A DNA stretch of 64,000 nt from Seonamhaeicola sp. ML3 (lineage in GTDB: Bacteria; Bacteroidota; Bacteroidia; Flavobacteriales; Flavobacteriaceae), in contig NZ_CP096884.1 of the NCBI RefSeq assembly GCF_023273855.1, positions 2,542,001-2,606,000 on the forward strand. The letters run 5' to 3'. The notes beneath the pieces are model-generated. The model ran no database searches. It was not told the DNA's origin and saw only the letters and a list, made by a program, of their open reading frames with translations. Within the stretch, counting starts at the first letter, position 1. Each line of letters starts with the position of its first letter. Made by a program: the position numbers and the translations under genes. This document shows, in pieces, positions 52,714-62,357 of the stretch.

Positions 52714-53862
52714 ATGATTAGAAAAATTAAAGTATTGGAGACCATCCGCCAAGGAAAAATAGGCGGAGGAGAAACCCATGTTTTAGATTTAATAGCTAAT
52801 ATAGATACTTCTCAGTTTGAACCTGTAGTGCTATCTTTTACAGATGGACCGATGGTAGAAAGGGTAAAAGAACTTGGCGTTGAGGTTCATGTGATTTATA
52901 CTGAAAAGCCTTATGATATTAGAGTTTGGGGAAAAGTGAAACAATTTATGATTGACCATGAAATTGACATTGTTCATGCACATGGTACAAGAGCAAATTC
53001 CAATGTGTTTTGGGCAGCAAAAAAGTTAGGGCTACCTATAGTCTATACGGTGCATGGCTGGTCATTTCATCAAGGCCAAAAACCATTCATCAAAATGTTA
53101 AGGATAAAGAACGAAAGTTTTTTAACAAAGAAGGCCGACGTTACTATTGCAGTATCCCATAGCAATCAGAAAGATGGTATAGAACTATTTGGAATGAATA
53201 ACTCTAAGGTTGTTACCAATGGAATCAATACCAATAAATATGGCCCTTCAAATAGGCTAAAGGACTTAAGGGAGGAACTTGGCTTACCTGAAAATAAAAC
53301 CATTGTTGGCTATTTGGTAAGAATGACCATTCAAAAGGATCCTTTAACATTAATTAGAGCTATAAGAAAGGTAAAAGACCAAACTGAAGATATTGTTTTC
53401 CTTTTAATGGGTAACGGTGATTTAGTTGATGATGCCAAAGCTCTAGCAAAAGAGTTGGATATAGAAGATATGATAGTATGGTCTGGATTTAGACAAGATA
53501 TACCAGATGTTTTAAATACCATTGATATCTATACATTGCCTTCCTTGTGGGAAGGATTACCTATAGGGTTGTTAGAAGCTATGTCTATGGCCAAGCCCAT
53601 TGTGGCTACAGGTGTAGATGGAACCAAAGAAGTAATCAGTGATGGTGAAAATGGCATTTTAATTGAATGCGGTGATTACGAAAGTTTAGCAAAAGCCTTT
53701 ATTGAATTGCACCAAAACCCAATTAAAATGGCTGAATTTGGCAAAAAATCTAGAGAGATCGTTTGTCAAAGATATGCCGTTGATAGAATGTGCAGGGAAA
53801 TAGAGGATATTTATTTTCAACAGGTTCAAAATTATGACTACGCCATTCAACCACTAAATTAG
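52714..53862 (+). CDS. GT4 family glycosyltransferase
   Basis: 382 residues from the ATG at 52714; the longer frame from 52663 would overlap the methyltransferase and adds no conserved sequence. GT-B fold: IRQGKIGGGETHVLDLIANI, VHAHGTRANSNVFWAA, YTVHGWSFH, VGYLVRMTIQKDPLTLI, and LWEGLPIGLLEAMSMAKPIV (E-x7-E). It resembles EpsD/EpsF-like exopolysaccharide transferases. Confidence 0.92.
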   Translation: MIRKIKVLETIRQGKIGGGETHVLDLIANIDTSQFEPVVLSFTDGPMVERVKELGVEVHVIYTEKPYDIRVWGKVKQFMIDHEIDIVHAHGTRANSNVFWAAKKLGLPIVYTVHGWSFHQGQKPFIKMLRIKNESFLTKKADVTIAVSHSNQKDGIELFGMNNSKVVTNGINTNKYGPSNRLKDLREELGLPENKTIVGYLVRMTIQKDPLTLIRAIRKVKDQTEDIVFLLMGNGDLVDDAKALAKELDIEDMIVWSGFRQDIPDVLNTIDIYTLPSLWEGLPIGLLEAMSMAKPIVATGVDGTKEVISDGENGILIECGDYESLAKAFIELHQNPIKMAEFGKKSREIVCQRYAVDRMCREIEDIYFQQVQNYDYAIQPLN

Positions 53863-53873
53863 AATAAGAAGTT

Positions 53874-54794
53874 ATGGAGTCAAAAATAAAACAACCAATG
53901 GTGTCCATTGTAAGTGTAAATTACAATCAACCAGAAATTACTTGTGAAATGTTGGAATCCCTTAGAGGGGTAACATATCCTAATTTTGAAACGTTGATTG
54001 TAGACAATGGTTCACCTACAAATTCTCCTTTAATTATTAAAGAAAAATATCCAGAAGCTAAATTGATTATTAGTGATAAGAATTTAGGTTTTGCGGGGGG
54101 TAATAATATTGCTTTAAAAGAGGCAAAAGGAGATTATGTTTTGTTATTGAATAATGATACTGAGGTGGAACCTGACTTTTTAGATAGTCTTGTTGAGTTG
54201 ATGGAATCTGATGATACAATAGGAATTGTTAGTTCTAAGATTCTTTTTTACCATGAAGATAATATTATTCAATATGCTGGATCTTCACCATTAAACCCAA
54301 TAACATCCAGAGGGGTTACTTATGGAAATAAGGAAAAAGACAATGGGCAATTTAAAAAAGCAACGGAGACTTCATATCCTCATGGCGCTTGTATGATGAT
54401 AAGAAGAAGTGTATTAGAGGAACTAGGTTTGTTGTACGAAGGTTATTTCCTTTATTATGAGGAACTTGATTTTGCCGAAAGAGTAAAGCGTGCAGGATAT
54501 AAAATTTATTTTCAACCAAACTCCTCCATTCTTCATAAAGAATCTATTTCAACAGGTAAAAACAGTCCGTTAAAAACGTATTATTTAAATAGAAACAGGG
54601 TGTTATTTGTAAGAAGAAATACTACCGGAATAACTTTAGTGCTTGCCATTATTTATTTCTATACCGTTTCGCTTGCAAAAAATACTATAAAATACTTGTT
54701 TGATAGAAAGCATTTGTCGGCTTTATATAGAGCAGCAATATGGAATTTGAGCAATTTTAAAATAAAAGAAAATCAACAGCTTTATAGCGCATAG
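53874..54794 (+). CDS. GT2 family glycosyltransferase (rhamnosyltransferase-like)
   Basis: 306 residues, GT-A domain: VSIVSVNYNQPEITCEML, LLLNNDTEVEPDFLDSL (DxD), YPHGACMMIRRSVLEELG, YFLYYEELDFAERVKRAGY. This is the WbbL-type pattern often seen in rhamnosyltransferases, consistent with the dTDP-rhamnose genes at the right end. A hydrophobic stretch near the C-terminus suggests membrane association. Confidence 0.88.
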   Translation: MESKIKQPMVSIVSVNYNQPEITCEMLESLRGVTYPNFETLIVDNGSPTNSPLIIKEKYPEAKLIISDKNLGFAGGNNIALKEAKGDYVLLLNNDTEVEPDFLDSLVELMESDDTIGIVSSKILFYHEDNIIQYAGSSPLNPITSRGVTYGNKEKDNGQFKKATETSYPHGACMMIRRSVLEELGLLYEGYFLYYEELDFAERVKRAGYKIYFQPNSSILHKESISTGKNSPLKTYYLNRNRVLFVRRNTTGITLVLAIIYFYTVSLAKNTIKYLFDRKHLSALYRAAIWNLSNFKIKENQQLYSA

Positions 54795-54797
54795 AGG

Positions 54798-56012
54798 ATG
54801 ATAACAGGTAAAGACATCATAGTAGTTGGCATTCAAGCTTGGGATATCGAGATTGGCAGTAATTGTAAAAATATTGCCAGAGAGTTTGCTAAGCATAACC
54901 GTGTACTTTACGTTAACCCACCTCTTGACAGAGCTACAGAGCGAAGAGAAAAGCATAAAGAAAGTGTACAAAAACGCTTAAGAATTAAAGAAGGGCAAGA
55001 GAACGGATTGGTTGAAATAGACGAAAATTTATGGAATCTTTATCCTAAACATAATGTGGAATCTATTAATTGGATTCCCGTTCATTCCATTTATAAAATT
55101 TTAAACAAAAGAAATGCGAAACGGTTTGCGGCTGATATAAAATCTGCAGCTGCTGAACTAGGTTTTAAGGATTTCATTTTGTTCAATGATAGCTCTATGT
55201 TTTTAGGGTTACATTTAAAAGAACTTTTAAAGCCAATGGCTTATGCATATTATATGAGGGATTATTTAGTTAAGGTTCCTTATTGGCAAAAGCACGGAGA
55301 AAGAATTGAACCTCAAACGGTTAAAAAGGCAGATACAGCACTTACAAATTCTGAGTTTTACGAAGAATTATGTGCTCCAATTAATGAACATAGTTACATG
55401 GTAGGACAAGGTTGTGATGTATCTTTGTTCAATGATGAAGATGGTTCAATTTTAGAGGCAGATGAATTTAAAGATATACCAAAACCAATTATTGGTTATG
55501 TTGGTTACCTTACTTCCTTAAGGTTAGATTTAGAGGTAATTGAGCATATAGCCAATGAGAGAAAAGATTGGAGTGTTGTTTTAGTTGGGCCGGAAGATGA
55601 TGATTTCAAAAATTCTAACCTTCATAATTTGAGTAATGTATATTTTCTTGGAAGTAAAGACGCTTCTCAATTACCAAATTATGTAAAAGGTTTTGATGTG
55701 GCTATTAACCCTCAGGTGGTTAATAATTTAACTATTGGGAATTACCCTAGAAAGATTGATGAGTATCTCGCCATGGGAAAACCAACATTAGCTACTAAAA
55801 CCAAGGCTATGGAAATGTTTAGTGACTATGTTTATTTAGGGAGCTCTAAAGAAGACTATATCACTTTGGCAGAAAGAGCATTAGAAGAACACTCAGCCGA
55901 ATTGGCTTCAGAGCGCATGAAATTTGCCCAAAGTCATACTTGGGAGAATAACGTAAAAGCCATTTACAACTCAATTAAAAAGGCAACCAAGGACAAAATA
56001 AAATGGGATTAA
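54798..56012 (+). CDS. Glycosyltransferase, GT1/GT4-like (TuaH-like)
   Basis: A 404-residue GT-B protein: IVVGIQAWDIEIGSNCKNIA and VLYVNPPLDR in the N-domain; PIIGYVGYLTSLRLDLEVI, VVLVGPEDDDF and YPRKIDEYLAMGKPTLATKT in the C-domain. It resembles the teichuronic-acid-type transferase TuaH. It follows the GT2 gene by 3 bp and overlaps the acyltransferase gene by 10 bp. Confidence 0.85.
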   Translation: MITGKDIIVVGIQAWDIEIGSNCKNIAREFAKHNRVLYVNPPLDRATERREKHKESVQKRLRIKEGQENGLVEIDENLWNLYPKHNVESINWIPVHSIYKILNKRNAKRFAADIKSAAAELGFKDFILFNDSSMFLGLHLKELLKPMAYAYYMRDYLVKVPYWQKHGERIEPQTVKKADTALTNSEFYEELCAPINEHSYMVGQGCDVSLFNDEDGSILEADEFKDIPKPIIGYVGYLTSLRLDLEVIEHIANERKDWSVVLVGPEDDDFKNSNLHNLSNVYFLGSKDASQLPNYVKGFDVAINPQVVNNLTIGNYPRKIDEYLAMGKPTLATKTKAMEMFSDYVYLGSSKEDYITLAERALEEHSAELASERMKFAQSHTWENNVKAIYNSIKKATKDKIKWD

Positions 56013-56617
56013 AAGAAAAAATAAACTCAAATGAAAAGCTTAAAAAGCTAGCTCACTGGTCTATTTTAATTCCAAAACAGGCCAGACCAAGATTATGGGT
56101 GAGATGGTTTGTAAACCCATTTATTCATAGAAAGGGTAAAGGAGCTAGAGTAAGACGAAGAACTAGAATGGACGTCGTGCCATGGAATAAATTTGAACTA
56201 GGTGCAGAATCAACTATAGAGGATTTTTCAGCAGTTAATAATGGAGTTGGAGATGTATTTATTGGAGCTAGAACCAGAATAGGATTAAGTAACACCATTA
56301 TTGGTCCAGTAAATATCGGGAACGATGTTCGTTTAGCTCAAAATATAACGGTATCAGGCCTAAATCATGATTATCAAGATGTCTCTAAGCCAATTCATGA
56401 GCAAGGCGTTTCTACTGCAACCATAACAATTGAAGATGGTACATGGCTAGGAGCTAATGTAGTGGTGGTAGCTGGTGTAACGATTGGAAAGAACTGTGTT
56501 GTAGCTGCAGGAAGTATAGTAACAAAGGATATCCCTTCCTATTCAGTAGCGGTTGGAAATCCAGCTAGAGTAATCAAACAATATAATGAAGAAACCAAAA
56601 CTTGGGAAAAAGTTTAG
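56003..56617 (+). CDS. Hexapeptide-repeat sugar O-acyltransferase
   Basis: 204 residues. Left-handed beta-helix repeats span about 65-195 (IEDFSAVNNGVGDVFIGART, IGPVNIGNDVRLAQNITV, IEDGTWLGANVVVVAGVTIG, KNCVVAAGSIVTKDIP), closing with the usual AVGNPARVIKQY. WcaF/WcaB-like acetyltransferase acting on a nucleotide- or lipid-linked sugar of the polymer. Confidence 0.92.
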   Translation: MGLKEKINSNEKLKKLAHWSILIPKQARPRLWVRWFVNPFIHRKGKGARVRRRTRMDVVPWNKFELGAESTIEDFSAVNNGVGDVFIGARTRIGLSNTIIGPVNIGNDVRLAQNITVSGLNHDYQDVSKPIHEQGVSTATITIEDGTWLGANVVVVAGVTIGKNCVVAAGSIVTKDIPSYSVAVGNPARVIKQYNEETKTWEKV

Positions 56618-56664
56618 TTAAATATATAATTAACTTAATATTTGAATTTCTCTCATCATATATT

Positions 56665-57666
56665 ATGAAAAAAGACAAAACCATAGAAACACTTAGAGGA
56701 CTTGCCATATTGCTTGTAGTTATAGGTCATGTTATAGGCTCTGCTGCTGAAGGAGGGATGCAAGTTGATGATGATTCTCTTCTAAGATACATTTATTATA
56801 CATTCATAGACCCAGTTCAGATGCCATTATTTACGGTTTTAGCAGGATGGGTGTACGCCCTAAAACCTTCAAAATCTGAGATAAAAGAGTTTGTCATAAA
56901 GAAAGTTTTTAGACTTCTTATACCAATGCTAGTTGTTGGAGCTTGTTATTTTATTGTTCAATATTATACCCCAGGAACAAATCGTAAAAGTGATTTGATT
57001 GATTTATGGAAACTAATAATTTTCCCATATACTTTTTATTGGTATCTGTATTCACTTTTTTTCGTTTTCGTTTTAATTGCAATATTAGATAATATTGGTA
57101 AAATGAAAACCATTTCAAGCTGGATGTTAATTTTCATCTTGTCTTTAATGGCTTTGTTGACAAGAGATTTATTTATCCCTATGGAATCGCTAAATTATTT
57201 TAGTTATCTAGGAACGCTATATTTATTACCTAGTTTTATTTTAGGTGTTGGTCTGTTTCGTTTTAAAGTGCTATTAGAAAACCAATTGATAAAAAATATT
57301 TGCGGTTTATTATTGATGGGGTGTGTTGTAGTTCAACAACTGTCTTGGTTCAATATTATTGACGTTGTTCTGCTTAAAGATAATTTTTATGGTCTATTAA
57401 TAGGGTTTTCTTTTACTATTCTTTTACTAAGGTCTAAACTTGAAATTAATTGGCTTATTTGGATTGGAGGATTGTCTTATTCCATTTATCTATTCCATGG
57501 TTTTGGTACGGCTGCAGGTAGAATAATTCCAAGAAGTTTAGATGTTAATTCAACAGCATTAATTTTTGTAACGTCCCTAGCATTAGGGCTTATAGTTCCA
57601 ATAATTATAGATAAGGTTTTAGACCGATTTAAAATAACAAGAATATTGTTTTTAGGAAGGCGTTAG
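56665..57666 (+). CDS. Membrane acyltransferase (acyltransferase_3/OafA-like)
   Basis: 333 residues from the ATG at 56665; the longer frame from 56602 overlaps the previous gene. About ten membrane helices. The family signature KTIETLRGLAILLVVIGHVIG is at the N-terminus (catalytic-type His in GH), and GGLSYSIYLFHGFG is near the C-terminus. It probably O-acetylates or succinylates the polymer at the membrane. Confidence 0.9.
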   Translation: MKKDKTIETLRGLAILLVVIGHVIGSAAEGGMQVDDDSLLRYIYYTFIDPVQMPLFTVLAGWVYALKPSKSEIKEFVIKKVFRLLIPMLVVGACYFIVQYYTPGTNRKSDLIDLWKLIIFPYTFYWYLYSLFFVFVLIAILDNIGKMKTISSWMLIFILSLMALLTRDLFIPMESLNYFSYLGTLYLLPSFILGVGLFRFKVLLENQLIKNICGLLLMGCVVVQQLSWFNIIDVVLLKDNFYGLLIGFSFTILLLRSKLEINWLIWIGGLSYSIYLFHGFGTAAGRIIPRSLDVNSTALIFVTSLALGLIVPIIIDKVLDRFKITRILFLGRR

Positions 57667-57696
57667 TCTAACTAAATAAAAACCAACCCCAAAAAA

Positions 57697-58896
57697 ATGA
57701 ACGATATGATAACTTTAAAAATACTTTTTTGGACATTACTGTTCATCATATTCTATACCTATGTAGGTTATGGGATTTTATTATACTTCATTATTAAGAT
57801 TAGAAGAATTTTTAAAATTGGTAAAAAAACCAAAGTTGACACTTCCTATGAACCAGAAGTAACATTATTCATTGCTGCCTATAATGAAAAAGATTATGTG
57901 GAAGCCAAAATGAAAAATACTTTGTCTTTAGATTATCCAAAAGATAAACTCAATATTGTTTGGGTTACTGATGGCTCTGATGATGGAACACCAGATATGA
58001 TTCGTCAATATGATGGAGCTACAGTACATCATTTGGATGAGCGTAATGGTAAAATAGGAGCTATGAACCGAGGAATGGAGTTCGTGAAAACACCTATCGT
58101 AATTTTTAGTGATGCCAATACTAATCTGGGTAAGGAATCCATTAGGCGTATTGTTAATTTATTCAGTAATCCTAAAGTTGGCTGTGTTTCTGGGGAAAAA
58201 AGAATTATAAATAAGGAAAGTGATGTGGCATCGGGTGCCGGAGAAGGCATTTATTGGAAATATGAATCTACCTTAAAGAAATGGGATGCAGAATTATATT
58301 CGGTTGTTGGTGCAGCTGGAGAATTGTTCGCTATTAGAACTGAATTATATCGTCATGTTGAAAAAGACACGTTGTTAGATGACTTCATCATTTCACTTCG
58401 TGTGGCTCAAGAGGGTTATACTATTCAATATGATCCAGAAGCATATGCCATAGAATCAGCTTCGGCCAACGTAAAAGAAGAATTAAAGAGAAAAATTAGA
58501 ATTTCAGCTGGTGGTATTCAATCTGTGGTAAGATTAAGTTCATTATTGAATGTGTTTAAATATGGAACCTTATCTTTTCAGTATATCTCGCATCGTGTAT
58601 TGCGTTGGACTTTAACACCACTTTGTTTGGTCTTGCTAATTCCAATTTTGACGGTATTAGCCTTAAATGAAGGTATTATGGAATTTGGTTTGTACGCTAC
58701 ACTATTTTGGTTACAGGCGCTTTTCTACGCGGGTGCTTTAATAGGCTGGTTTTTAGAAAATATTTCAATAAAAATAAAGCTGTTGTTCGTGCCATACTAC
58801 TTTTTCATTATGAACCTTTCAGTAGTATTGGGCTTCTTCAGGTACATGAAGAAAACACAGTCAGTTAACTGGGAAAGAGCCCAAAGAGCAAGTTAG
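57697..58896 (+). CDS. Membrane GT2 family glycosyltransferase (processive-type architecture)
   Basis: A 399-residue protein: N-terminal helix (about 8-30), GT-A domain with FIAAYNEKDYVEAKM, WVTDGSDDGTP, VIFSDANTNLG, VVGAAGELFAIR and LLDDFIISLRVAQEGY, then C-terminal helices. The layout is like NodC/hyaluronan-synthase-type enzymes, but the QxxRW motif is replaced by RKIRISAGGIQSV, so processivity is uncertain. Confidence 0.88.
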   Translation: MNDMITLKILFWTLLFIIFYTYVGYGILLYFIIKIRRIFKIGKKTKVDTSYEPEVTLFIAAYNEKDYVEAKMKNTLSLDYPKDKLNIVWVTDGSDDGTPDMIRQYDGATVHHLDERNGKIGAMNRGMEFVKTPIVIFSDANTNLGKESIRRIVNLFSNPKVGCVSGEKRIINKESDVASGAGEGIYWKYESTLKKWDAELYSVVGAAGELFAIRTELYRHVEKDTLLDDFIISLRVAQEGYTIQYDPEAYAIESASANVKEELKRKIRISAGGIQSVVRLSSLLNVFKYGTLSFQYISHRVLRWTLTPLCLVLLIPILTVLALNEGIMEFGLYATLFWLQALFYAGALIGWFLENISIKIKLLFVPYYFFIMNLSVVLGFFRYMKKTQSVNWERAQRAS

Positions 58897-58918
58897 ACCT
58901 AAGGTAAAAAGCGAAGAA

Positions 58919-59488
58919 ATGAATAGAAGAACAGCCTTAAAAGGAATATTCGGAATTGCTGGACTGGGTGCAGTCTCTTACACAGGATATAAATATTTTT
59001 CTGGAGGAGCAAGGCATAGTAGAGGTCAGTTAAAGGACTATTATAATTTAATATCTGAATTGGTAGATGTTATTATTCCACCAACCGATACTCCAGGAGC
59101 CAAAGAAGCTTTGGTTCAGGACTATATTGTAGATTTTATGGAGGATTGTGCTTCTGCTAAAGAGTATAATAATTTTATAAACGGCCTTATAGACCTTCAA
59201 GAAGATTGTGAAATAAACTATGGTAATTCATTTGAAAAATGCTCAAGTGAGCAAAAAGTTGAAATACTTAAAGGATTTGAAAGCGGAATGTCCAATGGCA
59301 TCATTTCAAAAATCAACAATAAAATTAAAGGACGTAGTTTTTACAATATACTAAGGACGTTAACAGTGGAAGGGTATTGTACATCATCAATAGGTGCTAC
59401 CCAACATTTAGCATATCGTCCAGTGCCGGGAAAATACAGAGCCATTACAGAATTAGGAGCTAATCAAAAAGCTTGGGCAACCAGATAA
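58919..59488 (+). CDS. Gluconate 2-dehydrogenase subunit 3-family protein, Tat signal
   Basis: 189 residues. The N-terminus MNRRTALKGIFGIAGLG is a twin-arginine signal. The rest matches the small subunit (subunit 3) of membrane-linked GMC dehydrogenases (LISELVDVIIPPTDTPGAKEA; end YRPVPGKYRA). The small subunit carries its flavoprotein partner, encoded 8 bp downstream, across the membrane by the Tat route. Confidence 0.9.
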   Translation: MNRRTALKGIFGIAGLGAVSYTGYKYFSGGARHSRGQLKDYYNLISELVDVIIPPTDTPGAKEALVQDYIVDFMEDCASAKEYNNFINGLIDLQEDCEINYGNSFEKCSSEQKVEILKGFESGMSNGIISKINNKIKGRSFYNILRTLTVEGYCTSSIGATQHLAYRPVPGKYRAITELGANQKAWATR

Positions 59489-59496
59489 CATTTATA

Positions 59497-61182
59497 ATGA
59501 AAGAGCAAACACAACATAATACTTTTGATGCCATAGTAGTTGGTTCGGGAATAAGCGGAGGATGGGCTGCTAAAGAACTGACTAAAGGAGGATTAAAAAC
59601 ACTGGTGTTAGAAAGAGGAAGAAATGTAGAGCACATTAAAGACTACCCTACAGCATTTAAAAATCCTTGGGATTTTAAACATAAAGGACATTTAACCAAT
59701 AAAGAATTAAAGGATTACCCCATTCAAAGTAGTCACTGTGATGCAACAAATAAGCATTTTTATGTTAAAGATAGCGAGCACCCTTACGTTCAAGTAAATC
59801 CATTTAAATGGATTCGTGGTTACCAAGTTGGAGGACGTTCCCTAACCTGGGGGCGCCAAACTTATCGATTATCAGATTTAGATTTCGAAGCCAATAAAAA
59901 AGATGGTCACGGCGTGGACTGGCCAATTCGTTATAAAGATTTAGAAAAGTGGTATGATTATGTTGAAGATTACGTTGGTATAAGTGGAACTTCAGAAGGA
60001 CTGCCACATTTACCAGATGGTGTTTTTCAGCCAGCAATACCAATGAATGCGGTAGAAAAGCATTTAAAGGAAGAGGTGGCTAAAGAATATTCGGATCGCT
60101 TAGTAATAAACGGTAGAGTAGCGAACTTAACACAACATAAAGATGGTAGAGGCCCATGTCAATACCGAAATTTATGTAGTAGAGGTTGTCCGTTTTCAGG
60201 ATACTTCAGTAGTAATTCGTCGACCCTTTTAGATGCTTATAATTCTGGTAATTTAACCTTAAGAGCTAATTCAATTGTAAAAGAAGTTATTTATGATGAG
60301 GCAACAAAAAAAGCTAAAGGCGTTGTTATAATCGATGCCGAAACTAAGGAAGAGATCGAATATTACGCGAGAATTATTTTCTTAAACGCTTCTGCAATTG
60401 CTACGGCGGCAATTCTTTTAAATTCAACTTCTGAAACGTTTCCTAATGGATTGGGGAATTCAAGCAACCAAGTAGGTCATAACCTTATGGACCATGTTGT
60501 TAATGAAGGAACCTACGGAACGTTGGATGGATTAAAAGATAAATATTACGAAGGACGTTCACCAGGAACGATTTATGTGCCTAGATTTCAAAATTTAGAT
60601 AATAGCAAAGAGGATGTTGATTTTGTTCGAGGATATGGTATTCAAGGAAAAGGACAGAGAGATAATTGGCAGACAAAGAGTACCTCTGGTTTTGGAGTTT
60701 CTTTAAAGGAACAATTGGCCACTCCAGGTGAGTGGAAAATCGCTTTAGGAGGAAGAGGAGAGTCCCTGCCTAATTATGACAACAAAATAACACTTGACTA
60801 TCAAAACCTTGATACATGGGGAATGCCATTGGTAAAAGTTGATTTTACGTATGGACCTAATGAAAAAGCCATGATGGAACATATGACAAAAGAAAGTGAA
60901 GCTATTTTGAAGAAAGCTGGTTTTAAAAATGTTGGTAGTTATAGAAATAGCCCTCCACCCGGTTCTGCAGTTCATGAAATGGGAACAGTAAGAATGGGAA
61001 ATGACCCTAAAACATCAGTATTAAATAAGTACAATCAAATGCATGATGTAAAGAATGTGTTCATTACAGATGGAAGTTGTATGACGTCTTCGGGGTGTCA
61101 AAACCCTTCACTTACTTACATGGCACTTACGGCAAGAGCATGTCATTATGCAATCGATCAATTTAACTCCAATCAGTTATGA
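59497..61182 (+). CDS. GMC-family oxidoreductase
   Basis: 561 residues from the ATG at 59497; the frame extends to a TTG at 59473 that overlaps the previous gene. FAD loop AIVVGSGISGGWAAKEL, second FAD region VGGRSLTWGRQTYRL, a Cys-rich segment CQYRNLCSRGCPFSG, and C-terminal SAVHEMGTVRMG and DGSCMTSSGCQNPSLT with the active-site His/Asn region. It oxidises an alcohol or sugar substrate in the periplasm, co-exported with subunit 3. No cytochrome c subunit is adjacent. Within this locus it may modify a polymer sugar. Confidence 0.92.
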   Translation: MKEQTQHNTFDAIVVGSGISGGWAAKELTKGGLKTLVLERGRNVEHIKDYPTAFKNPWDFKHKGHLTNKELKDYPIQSSHCDATNKHFYVKDSEHPYVQVNPFKWIRGYQVGGRSLTWGRQTYRLSDLDFEANKKDGHGVDWPIRYKDLEKWYDYVEDYVGISGTSEGLPHLPDGVFQPAIPMNAVEKHLKEEVAKEYSDRLVINGRVANLTQHKDGRGPCQYRNLCSRGCPFSGYFSSNSSTLLDAYNSGNLTLRANSIVKEVIYDEATKKAKGVVIIDAETKEEIEYYARIIFLNASAIATAAILLNSTSETFPNGLGNSSNQVGHNLMDHVVNEGTYGTLDGLKDKYYEGRSPGTIYVPRFQNLDNSKEDVDFVRGYGIQGKGQRDNWQTKSTSGFGVSLKEQLATPGEWKIALGGRGESLPNYDNKITLDYQNLDTWGMPLVKVDFTYGPNEKAMMEHMTKESEAILKKAGFKNVGSYRNSPPPGSAVHEMGTVRMGNDPKTSVLNKYNQMHDVKNVFITDGSCMTSSGCQNPSLTYMALTARACHYAIDQFNSNQL

Positions 61183-62225
61183 GATACTTGAAATTAATAA
61201 CTGTAATTTTTTGCCTATTTTTTATATCGGCGTTGGCGTTTTACTTTATTAAGCAGCCGTCTTATGACATAAAAACAGAAGGAACTTTATATGTTGTGAA
61301 TAAGGCAAGTAAAGATATTACTGTTTTTAATTTACGAGAGGGAAAAGAAGTGACTAAGATTTTTTTAGAACAAGAACCACATGAAGCGACAGTTTTGGTT
61401 AATCAAAATAAATTGGTTGTCACCAACTACGGAACCCCAGATGTTGAAGGTAAAAGTATTACGGTAATTGATACAAAAAATAACACTATAGAACAAAACA
61501 TTTTACTTGGAGAAAAGAGCATAAAACCTCACGGTATTATTTCACTTCCTGAGCTTAACAAAGTTGCAGTTGTTACAGATGTAGGCAATGATTTCTCAGT
61601 TGTGAATATAGAATCAGGTGTTGTAGAAAAACGAATAGCAACACAACAAGATTTTAGTCATTTATTGGTTCATCATCCGAAAAAACAGTTGATGTATGTT
61701 GCCAATATCAAATCAGGTTCTGTAAGTGTAATTGATATTGTACTTGACAAAGTTCTAAAGATTATCCCTATTGGCGAAAGCGCTGAAGGTATTGATGTTA
61801 ATCCAGACGGTTCTGAAGTTTGGGTAACAAATATTAAGGAAAATTTAATATCGGTTATAGATACCGAAACCAATGAAATAGCGAATAAAATTGATACAGG
61901 TAAAGAGCCTTTGCGTTTGAAATTTTCTGTTGATGGAAGATATTGTTTAGTTTCCAATTCTGGAGATGGAACCATTTCGGTTTATAACGGAAACACGAAA
62001 GAACTTGTTTCGAATATAGTAATCCCAGGAAAGGATAATATTTTGGATAAATTAGTCTTAGGTAATCCAAGACCAGTAGGTATTTTAATGCATCCAAACG
62101 GACAGTTCGCCTTTGTTTCAAATTTATCTGTTGGAAGAGTTGAAGTCATTGATATGAAAAGTTTTAAAATTGTTAGTAGTATTGAAGCAGGAGCAATGCC
62201 AGATGGATTAGCATTGTTAAACTAA
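61179..62225 (+). CDS. YVTN-type beta-propeller protein
   Basis: A 348-residue protein with an N-terminal signal anchor (about 5-25), then repeated beta-propeller blades of YncE/YVTN type (LYVVNKASKDITVFNL, LMYVANIKSGSVSVIDI, EVWVTNIKENLISVIDT, YCLVSNSGDGTISVYNG, FAFVSNLSVGRVEVIDM). Such proteins often associate with periplasmic oxidoreductases. It overlaps the GMC gene by 4 nt (ATGA), so it probably belongs to the same oxidase module. Confidence 0.88.
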   Translation: MRYLKLITVIFCLFFISALAFYFIKQPSYDIKTEGTLYVVNKASKDITVFNLREGKEVTKIFLEQEPHEATVLVNQNKLVVTNYGTPDVEGKSITVIDTKNNTIEQNILLGEKSIKPHGIISLPELNKVAVVTDVGNDFSVVNIESGVVEKRIATQQDFSHLLVHHPKKQLMYVANIKSGSVSVIDIVLDKVLKIIPIGESAEGIDVNPDGSEVWVTNIKENLISVIDTETNEIANKIDTGKEPLRLKFSVDGRYCLVSNSGDGTISVYNGNTKELVSNIVIPGKDNILDKLVLGNPRPVGILMHPNGQFAFVSNLSVGRVEVIDMKSFKIVSSIEAGAMPDGLALLN

Positions 62226-62297
62226 AGATGATTTAAATTGTTTTTATGTTTTGAATAGAATCTTTCAAAAAAGATAATTTTCTAAATAACTAATAGA

Positions 62298-62305
62298 TAT
62301 ATTTG
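62298..62305 (+). promoter_or_regulatory. Candidate -7 element before the dTDP-rhamnose genes
   Basis: TATATTTG matches TAnnTTTG in the 132-bp gap before rfbA, 53 bp from the ATG; the rhamnose genes may have their own promoter. Confidence 0.4.
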
Positions 62306-62357
62306 TTTTAATATTGAATAAATCAACCTTAAATCTAAACCTATAAAGTAACCAAAA

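Noticed and set aside
60210-60224. ATTCGTCGACC inside the GMC oxidoreductase gene, similar to the LytTR-like half-site
   Set aside because: Single copy, inside conserved coding sequence, no partner at 21 bp and no promoter; chance match.
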